This document shows positions 25,444 through 36,100 of a stretch of 64,000 nt of DNA, piece by piece (the first letter of the stretch is position 1; every line of letters begins with the position of its first letter). The notes under the pieces are model-generated. The model was not told the DNA's origin and made no database searches. It worked only from the letters and a program-made list of their open reading frames with translations. Made by a program: the position numbers and the translations under genes. The DNA is taken from the NCBI GenBank assembly GCA_025642075.2, contig JAODUO010001220.1, forward strand, positions 1 through 64,000, in the 5' to 3' direction. This DNA is from Ridgeia piscesae. Lineage: Eukaryota; Annelida; Polychaeta; Sabellida; Siboglinidae.

Positions 25444-26689
25444 TCGCGCCTCGCTATAACGCGACTCGCTATAACGCGAATCGGCTATAACGCGGTCGGT
25501 CGTGGACCCCGAATTTCTGCCGCCAGGGGGGAAATGGGCGCTACAGCTAACAATAACACTGTAATTAACTGTCACTTATTTTTATGAAGTCCTCATGTTT
25601 GTCTTGTACAGGTGTATCTAGAAACAATTTATTGATATTAAGAAATTTAACACAGAAGTACAACTGCGTTGCTGAGTTCGTTGTTTGTTGTGCCCCTGGC
25701 TTCTGCTCTGCCGTCGGCTTTGCGGCACCAATCCAATCGTTTTTCAAACCGATCTATTGTGTAACCAGCGCTCGGTTTGTGTGGTAATTTCTTAAGTGTT
25801 TGTTTAAAACGTTACCAATTCCTTTGATTGCATTTAATTAACTTTAGGCATAGTAAATTTGGTACAAAGTCCTGTTTGTTTGCGCCGATATCAATCGCGT
25901 TTGTCTCCTGCCAGTTCTCTGTGGCTTCGGCGAAGGCGCCCGTTCACTGTGGCTTCCGCGAACGGGCGCCTTCGCCAGCTTGTAAATGGCAATTAAATTG
26001 CTTACGAATCGGGCGGTGACAAAAAATAATTATGGTACTGAAATGGCAGGCTAAAGTTATGTTATGTTTTCTTCACTACGTATACGAAAAAACATTTACT
26101 TGTGCGCAAATATACGAATTCGTCAACTGCGTGTGAACCGCAGTAGCCTCGAACCACCGTGAACTGCATTATAAATCGGCACGGTAAATGTGCGATCTAA
26201 ATTTATATTTTGGGATTGATTAAAAGATGAAATTAAGCCAACAGTGAGCGCAATTAGTATAAGTATTAATATTTGACCGACTTCGGCAACATGTCAATTC
26301 ATTTGTGCGTTTCGGCTGCTGAGTTCAAGGTTATTTTAGACCGCGACCGCGTACTGTGTTATCGCTCCGCCTCAGTTTGCATCGCCAGACGAGGCGCGTT
26401 GGCTCTGAATTTATTTCAAAACTGTACACCATTCGCAAGATTTACTCAGTTCAACATTCGACAGTGTATATTATTTTAACGTAATACACATTTACGTTGG
26501 TTTCAATGTCAGTTAGTTTTATAAATCACGCATATACCGCGCAACCAGCACATTGGCTTTGGTTGCTGTTGTGGCGTTTTGTGGGTGGTGGCGCCCCTGG
26601 CGGAATATAATCTATAACGCGCCTCGTTTACAACGCGGTTCCATTTCGTGGACCCCAACTACCGCGTTATAACGAGGCGCGACTGTATA

Positions 26690-26739
<50 letters not shown>

Positions 26740-27103
26740 TATATATATCTGGATTCCCTATAAGTTGAATGAAGAAACTCATTTAAAAAATTCAAGATTC
26801 CAATTTGCCTTTGACATTCCTCTGCTGGTTGCTGCCCATATACCAAACAACCCCACCTTTGTAGTTGTAGTAATAAGTACAAATTATAATTCTTCACATC
26901 CAGATATTTCAATATTTTCCCATTAAACTTCACAGATATTTTAGTATCAACATGGAATATGATAAACACTTCAAAGAATAAAATTTCGCTGATTTCTTAC
27001 TTGGCTACTGTATTTAATATCAGGCATTACAATTATTTAATGGTTTAATTTAACAACAATTACACATGTCTTTTGCTGAAACAAACTTTACATAGCCACA
27101 ATC

Positions 27104-27179
<76 letters not shown>

Positions 27180-30100
27180 TATATATATTTCTAGTCTTTA
27201 CAGCTTAGATCAATGATGCAGAATTCCAACCATTTATGAAGTTGTTTGTGGTTATAACATTCCTACCTGAACAGGGAGAGCGACATGTGCCAAGTCACCT
27301 ATGCTGTGGTGCTCCTTCAAAAGTTTACCCATCGACTCAATCTGGTCGTCCAAAACTGTCAAAAGGAAGAAAACATCTTGAAAGTGCAATTTTAAATTTA
27401 ATTACATCTGCCTTACATCTATTTAATTTTGCCAAGTTTCGGTCTTTGACCATGATGCTGTTGTCTTTATTATATGTGAATAATTAGAAAAGATTTTAGG
27501 TAATGAGCGGTGGTCGCGCGGCAGAGCGCCGGACTGTCAATTGATGGGACGGTGGTTCAATCCCACCTGCTGCTGTTTTGAAACTTAGGCAATTTCGTTC
27601 ACCCCACATCTGCCTGTGTCTTTTGGAAGAGACACTAAAAGCCGTTGGTTCCTTCTATCTGGTGTCTTTGCCAGGGGAAGTAAAAGATCCCACACACGGG
27701 GTAAATGTGTAATCTGTAGTGGACTCATTAATTCTAGAGAAGGATAACTTTGAAAACTACTCTAGCCACAAACCTGACAGAGTGAAGAGCTGACCATAAG
27801 AAGAAGAAAATCAACATCAGAGGAACATGAAGACAAAATTATTGGCTGATGTCAAAATCAACAATCAATATTCAAGTCATCAACAGATGGGTGGATATAC
27901 TAAGACAAAACAGCAATGTCATTAGGGTATACCGGGGTAGTTCTAAATGGCAGCAAGATTGTGTCATATTTTCTATTTTTCGTTTTTACTATTTATGTAG
28001 TATTTATTCTTTAAAAAAATGAATCGCCCAAACCTGTGCACATCAAGTTGTCAACTTTCCAATTTAGCAAGCAGAATAACTGATATTTCAAGTGAAACAT
28101 ATCAAATATTTAAATAGTTCAATCTACTCCAAGCTCACTACATTTACAAATTCACATACAAAATCAGCCTACAATTAACTAGCACATGACACGTATATTT
28201 GGTGTAGTGCCACGTTGTAAAGTTTTCTCACCAAATGCGTTACTCATCAGCTTCTGGAACATGTACTTGAATCGCTTGTACGACCTCCGACATCCCGCCA
28301 AGGTCAGATATCTCGACTGTGGATGACCGAGAATGCCACCTGGTGGTCTTGCTGTCACCAAATTCACACACCACGTCACCCGCATTCTTGCGTTTGCCGT
28401 ACTCCTGGGACGATGAGCTTCTAGTGAACAGACACAGCCACCTGCACTACGTGACACGGCAAATAAACCTGTGATTTAAAATCAATTATTTTTTATTTAT
28501 AGTAAATTATATGGAAAGCACACTTAGTACAGCCTAGAGATGTCCTTGTCCTTATCCCTCCCCCCTCCCTCCCGAAGACGAAGAAAAGATGACAGTAATC
28601 ATGGCAACCTCACCCCTGACGACAGGAGAACAACACAGCCACCTGGTGGATAAAACAAGTAACTGTGTATATAAAATAATATAATTAAGTAACTATAATT
28701 TAATTTAAGTACAAGATGATTGACATACAAAGTAACACCATCAATTACATATATAAAAAGTACTGGTGTGGCAAGCTATATAATAAGCAAGGTGGGCCAC
28801 TTCGCGGTTTTTCTAAGCCACTTCGCTCAAAATATGCCAGAATTGCCACCTCATAGGTATTTCTTGCTATACACATGTTTACATGTTGCTGCCTTGTAGT
28901 TATGCATTTGTTCCCTCTCTATTTCCCAGGAAATAGGTTATAACATCCTTCAGAATGCACCATTTTGAAGGTAGTTTTTTAAATTGTTCTAGGCGGCCAT
29001 GCCCCGGACCCTAATAGTGTGGATCACTCTTTCGGAGCTCGCTCAGCCCATCCTACCACCTCACACACCATTTTACTCAGGGAAAACACTGTATTTTAGT
29101 AGTCGTATAGACACAGTTCACTCACGTGACTGGAGAGAAACTCCGGGGGGTGAATGGAGCAGACCGAGTGGATTTTGGGGTGCCATCATTACTGTAACGC
29201 TTGCTGTAGGTGCTGCCATCTGGTGTGAGGTGTCGTTTCTTCTTCCCACCCTGTGTCCAAGCCATAACAGCAGCACGCATGAAAATAACCAGAATTCTTT
29301 CCAAATTAACATTTTGGTGAGCAATAAGTGATCCAAAATTCAAACACTCAAAGTATTTGAAAATAAGATATTTCTAATTAAGCATAATTACGGTTCCTAG
29401 AAACTTGGATTCTGGTCAGAAAATTTGGACAAATCCTGCAGTCTTCTTCAGCAGAATGAAGTTACAGGTGTACAAGTATGTCACATGACCATAGCTTTAT
29501 GTAGAGATCCGGCCACCCGTCATTTGGACGGGTAAAAACAAATATAGATGGGTAGAAATATGGGTGGACGGGTAAAAAAAGGAGGGAAAAAAGGTCTTCC
29601 AAAGCCATAGATATTGTTAGTTATGCCTTGAAAATGAGTGAAAATGGTGTCACATGTGTGTTTGTAGTCCATTTCAGGGAATCAGACACATTTAAAAGTT
29701 TGTAAACTGGCTTAACAGTTCACATCCACGTGTCCACCAAAACATGTGTGACTGGCAATAATTTTATCCTGCATAAAGCCCTGCACATGACCAATGTCAT
29801 GTGACCAGACATGGGGTCAAATACAATTGTAAGTATTTAAATACTTTTTTCAAGGTATTTGTAACTGTGTTTTACTTTTAGAATGAAAAGTATTTATATT
29901 TAAATACTTTCTTAAAGTATTTGACATTTTAAAATACCTTTTTCAAATACATTGTCACTCAGTATCAACATTTATGTTTCATGATCACATGTAATGCCTG
30001 CCAAATCTTCACTGCAAATCACCTTTCACCAAACAAATTGTTTTCAACATTCAAAATACTCATTGATTTCAACTTTAATGTGTCTTTCATCCAACAGTGC

Positions 30101-33100
30101 TAATTACTGAAGACACTTGACAGCAGGTGTCCCCCATGGCCCTGACAGTGACCACAACTTCTGTTTGCTTAGAGCAAGTGACCATAGGTCAATATCCCCT
30201 TTCTTCTTTAGTCAGGCTCCAAGCTGGCATCAGGCTATTCTGGGCTCTAGCCTATCTTTCAAGTTGAGCTGTCACACCTCCTCACAAGATCCTAGCAGTC
30301 ATTAGCATTGCTTTTTCTGAGGGCAACACAGGCATCTTTTATGGATCTCCTGGCTTAACTTATCAAACAAACAGATTATGGCCTATAGAGGTTTTGAGTC
30401 AGTTGTCACTGTGATGTAGTTAGCAATAACAATACTCCCTAGCACTGGTCTGCCTGTCATCATATGAGTAAAACACTAATTACGCCTGCAAACTAGATGT
30501 TGCCATATATTATTTGCTTTTCTTTTACCTATTATAGTAATATATCCTGAAAATGAATGAAAAGTATTTGAAATACTTTCCAATGTATTTGTATTTAAAT
30601 ACTTTTGTGTTTAAAAGTATTTCTAATTGCATTTTGATCCCTCAAGAGTATTTGTATTTTAATACATTTCAACATATTTGAAAGAATGAATTACTGCCTG
30701 TGACAACCGTAATTACATTCTGCTAAAGAAGACTGTAGCATGCGACAGAAATATTATCTCTGATATTAATTGAAAAACCACATCATTAAAGGAACAACCA
30801 TTCAAGGAAGACATCTATTCATTCTATAATCAATAACTTCATCCACATAATTCATAAACCTAAACAAATGTCATGATTCTGGACTTGTTCAACATTGACA
30901 TTTAAATGTACACATTAAATTGACCAGACAGCTAACAATATAACATTAATATACAGCAGCTTGTGGCGTACACTTGCATTCTTCTAGTATACATTACACA
31001 TTACTTACCGAATTTGATGTTGATGAATATGCACCAATCAAATCTTCAGAGATGACATCTTCCACTCTGGTAATAGTTAAATATGCTCAACTTTTTCAGA
31101 GGAACAAAAATATAAGCTTTGAAAAAATTATCACTGAATGAATGATTTTTACTAGACAAACATAATCCCAAGTAGGAGTTTGGCATTCTGTTATCCGTGT
31201 GGTGGCGCCACTGTATAATTGTGTCATCTGGATGGTTTGGCAAAGCGATTTAAAAATTACATAGTTACTTAGCGTCTTTGTTTGAGTAAAAATCTATGGT
31301 CGCATATGTACATCTAAACACATAACTTACTATGTCAGTCATCTTATTAGTGTTAAGAATGTTCTTAGTTGCTTCATGAGACCAGCCCCTGGGGTGTGGA
31401 AGACTAGGCGTGTCCTGGCATGGGCTTGCATTGTCTAGTGACGGGAGTGATTATCGTAATTAGTGTGAGTGATAAATCGCACCTTAGACAGGTGATCCGC
31501 GCAAGTGGTAGGGAGTGAGAGCGATTGCCCGCCTTAAAAATGAAGCACTGCAAAACATGTTTTATTTGAACTCCAAATTAATTTTGTTTTCTTTTTAATA
31601 TTAATAATATGCCTAAATACAAAAAGCATTTGATGTTCCTTCCATAATTTAAAAAGGAAATATATAGATAACCAATGTACCGTCTCTAATAGAAAGTAAT
31701 ATGTAAAACCCTATAATTGTAAATACCAAAATCACCAGATTAAAATTACTAAAAAACAAAAAATAGCTTAGGAATTTTTCTAGGAAAAATACATATTAAA
31801 TATATTATAAAATAGTCTATAAACAGATGCAACTTATTTTTAAACATACCCAGAAACCCTACTGCAATACCATACAAAGGTCTTAAACATAGCAAGAAGC
31901 CCTACTGCAATACCATACAAAGGTCTTAAACATACCCAGAAGCCCTACTGCAATACCATACAAAGGTCTTAAACATACCCAGAAGCCCTACTGCAATACC
32001 ATACAAAGGTCTTAAACATAGCAAGAAGCCCTACTGCAATACCATACAAAGGTCTTAAACATAGCAAGAAGCCCTACTGCAATACCATACAAAGGTCTTA
32101 AACATACCCAGAAGCCCTACTGCAATACCATACAAAGGTCTTAAACATAGCAAGAAGCCCTACTGCAATACCATACAAAGGTCTTAAACATAGCAAGAAG
32201 CCCTACTGCAATACCATACAAAGGTCTTAAACATACCCAGAAGCCCTACTGCAATACCATACAAAGGTCTTAAACATACCCAGAAGCCCTACTGCAATAC
32301 CATACAAAGGTCTTAAACATACCCAGAAGCCCTACTGCAATACCATACAAAGGTCTTAAACATACCCAGAAGCCCTACTGCAATACCATACAAAGGTCTT
32401 AAACATACCCAGAAGCCCTACTGCAATACCATACAAAGGTCTTAAACATACCCAGAAGCCCTACTGCAATACCATACAAAGGTCTTAAACATACCCAGAA
32501 GCCCTACTGCAATACCATACAAAGGTCTTAAACATACCCAGAAGCCCTACTGCAATACCATACAAAGGTCTTAAACATACCCAGAAGCCCTACTGCAATA
32601 CCATACAAAGGTCTTAAACATACCCAGAAGCCCTACTGCAATACCATACAAAGGTCTTAAACATACCCAGAAGCCCTACTGCAATACCATACAAAGGTCT
32701 TAAACATACCCAGAAGCCCTACTGCAATACCATACAAAGGTCTTAAACATACCCAGAAGCCCTACTGCAATACCATACAAAGGTCTTAAACATACCCAGA
32801 AGCCCTACTGCAATACCATACAAAGGTCTTAAACATACCCAGAAGCCCTACTGCAATACCATACAAAGGTCTTAAACATACCCAGAAGCCCTACTGCAAT
32901 ACCATACAAAGGTCTTAAACATACCCAGAAGCCCTACTGCAATACCATACAAAGGTCTTAAACATACCCAGAAGCCCTACTGCAATACCATACAAAGGTC
33001 TTAAACATACCCAGAAGCCCTACTGCAATACCATACAAAGGTCTTAAACATACCCAGAAGCCCTACTGCAATACCATACAAAGGTCTTAAACATACCCAG

Positions 33101-36100
33101 AAGCCCTACTGCAATACCATACAAAGGTCTTAAACATACCCAGAAGCCCTACTGCAATACCATACAAAGGTCTTAAACATACCCAGAAGCCCTACTGCAA
33201 TACCATACAAAGGTCTTAAACATACCCAGAAGCCCTACTGCAATACCATACAAAGGTCTTAAACATACCCAGAAGCCCTACTGCAATACCATACAAAGGT
33301 CTTAAACATACCCAGAAGCCCTACTGCAATACCATACAAAGGTCTTAAACATACCCAGAAGCCCTACTGCAATACCATACAAAGGTCTTAAACATACCCA
33401 GAAGCCCTACTGCAATACCATACAAAGGTCTTAAACATACCCAGAAGCCCTACTGCAATACCATACAAAGGTCTTAAACATACCCAGAAGCCCTACTGCA
33501 ATACCATACAAAGGTCTTAAACATACCCAGAAGCCCTACTGCAATACCATACAAAGGTCTTAAACATACCCAGAAGCCCTACTGCAATACCATACAAAGG
33601 TCTTAAACATACCCAGAAGCCCTACTGCAATACCATACAAAGGTCTTAAACATACCCAGAAGCCCTACTGCAATACCATACAAAGGTCTTAAACATACCC
33701 AGAAGCCCTACTGCAATACCATACAAAGGTCTTAAAGGATACCCAGAAGCCCTACTGCAATACGATACAAAGGTCTTAAAGGATACCCAGAAGCCCTACT
33801 GCAATACCATAGAAAGGTCTTAAAGGATACCCAGAAGCCCTACTGCAATACCATAGAAAGGTCTTAAAGGATACCCAGAAGCCCTACTGCAATACCATAG
33901 AAAGGTCTTAAAGGATACCCAGAAGCCCTACTGCAATACCATACAAAGGTCTTAAAGGATACCCAGAAGCCCTACTGCAATACCATAGAAAGGTCTTAAA
34001 GGATACCCAGAAGCCCTACTGCAATACCATACAAAGGTCTTAAAGGATACCCAGAAGCCCTACTGCAATACGATACAAAGGTCTTAAAGGATACCCAGAA
34101 GCCCTACTGCAATACGATACAAAGGTCTTAAAGGATACCCAGAAGCCCTACTGCAATACCATACAAAGGTCTTAAAGGATACCCAGAAGCCCTACTGCAA
34201 TACCATAGAAAGGTCTTAAAGGATACCCAGAAGCCCTACTGCAATACCATAGAAAGGTCTTAAAGGATACCCAGAAGCCCTACTGCAATACCATACAAAG
34301 GTCTTAAAGGATACCCAGAAGCCCTACTGCAATACCATACAAAGGTCTTAAAGGATACCCAGAAGCCCTACTGCAATACCATAGAAAGGTCTTAAAGGAT
34401 ACCCAGAAGCCCTACTGCAATACCATACAAAGGTCTTAAAGGATACCCAGAAGCCCTACTGCAATACCATACAAAGGTCTTAAAGGATACCCAGAAGCCC
34501 TACTGCAATACGATACAAAGGTCTTAAAGGATACCCAGAAGCCCTACTGCAATACCATACAAAGGTCTTAAAGGATACCCAGAAGCCCTACTGCAATACG
34601 ATACAAAGGTCTTAAAGGATACCCAGAAGCCCTACTGCAATACGATACAAAGGTCTTAAAGGATACCCAGAAGCCCTACTGCAATACCATACAAAGGTCT
34701 TAAAGGATACCCAGAAGCCCTACTGCAATACCATACAAAGGTCTTAAAGGATACCCAGAAGCCCTACTGCAATACGATACAAAGGTCTTAAAGGATACCC
34801 AGAAGCCCTACTGCAATACCATACAAAGGTCTTAAAGGATACCCAGAAGCCCTACTGCAATACCATAGAAAGGTCTTAAAGGATACCCAGAAGCCCTACT
34901 GCAATACCATACAAAGGTCTTAAAGGATACCCAGAAGCCCTACTGCAATACCATACAAAGGTCTTAAAGGATACCCAGAAGCCCTACTGCAATACGATAC
35001 AAAGGTATTAAAGGATACCCAGAAGCCCTACTGCAATACCATACAAAGGTCTTAAAGGATACCCAGAAGCCCTACTGCAATACGATACAAAGGTCTTAAA
35101 GGATACCCAGAAGCCCTACTGCAATACGATACAAAGGTCTTAAAGGATACCCAGAAGCCCTACTGCAATACCATACAAAGGTCTTAAAGGATACCCAGAA
35201 GCCCTACTGCAATACGATACAAAGGTCTTAAAGGATACCCAGAAGCCCTACTGCAATACGATACAAAGGTCTTAAAGGATACCCAGAAGCCCTACTGCAA
35301 TACGATACAAAGGTCTTAAAGGATACCCAGAAGCCCTACTGCAATACGATACAAAGGTCTTAAAGGATACCCAGAAGCCCTACTGCAATACGATACAAAG
35401 GTCTTAAAGGATACCCAGAAGCCCTACTGCAATACCATACAAAGGTCTTAAAGGATACCCAGAAGCCCTACTGCAATACGATACAAAGGTCTTAAAGGAT
35501 ACCCAGAAGCCCTACTGCAATACGATACAAAGGTCTTAAACATACCCAGAAGCCCTACTGCAATACGATACAAAGGTCTTAAAGGATACCCAGAAGCCCT
35601 ACTGCAATACGATACAAAGGTCTTAAAGGATACCCAGAAGCCCTACTGCAATACCATACAAAGGTCTTAAAGGATACCCAGAAGCCCTACTGCAATACGA
35701 TACAAAGGTCTTAAAGGATACCCAGAAGCCCTACTGCAATACGATACAAAGGTCTTAAAGGATACCCAGAAGCCCTACTGCAATACGATACAAAGGTCTT
35801 AAAGGATACCCAGAAGCCCTACTGCAATACCATACAAAGGTCTTAAACATACCCAGAAGCCCTACTGCAATACGATACAAAGGTCTTAAACATACCCAGA
35901 AGCCCTACTGCAATACGATACAAAGGTCTTAAAGGATACGCGTGGGGTGTGGTGTAGGTGTCGTGGCTGGGTGTTTTGTTCGTGTTCTTGCTCACTTTGC
36001 TCAGTCTCTGAAATACAAAAAGGCACAATGAACAGAGGTGTAATATTCAGTAAAATATATGATATACATCGTGTTATGGGAGTCACAATGCATGTACAGC

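Noticed and set aside
27505..27576. tRNA gene
   Set aside because: A and B boxes are present, but the stems are poor and the sequence continues into a body shared with two other loci, so it is a SINE head.
31850..35939. Possible CRISPR array (regular short repeats)
   Set aside because: Units are contiguous with no unique spacers, in a eukaryotic intron; these are minisatellites.
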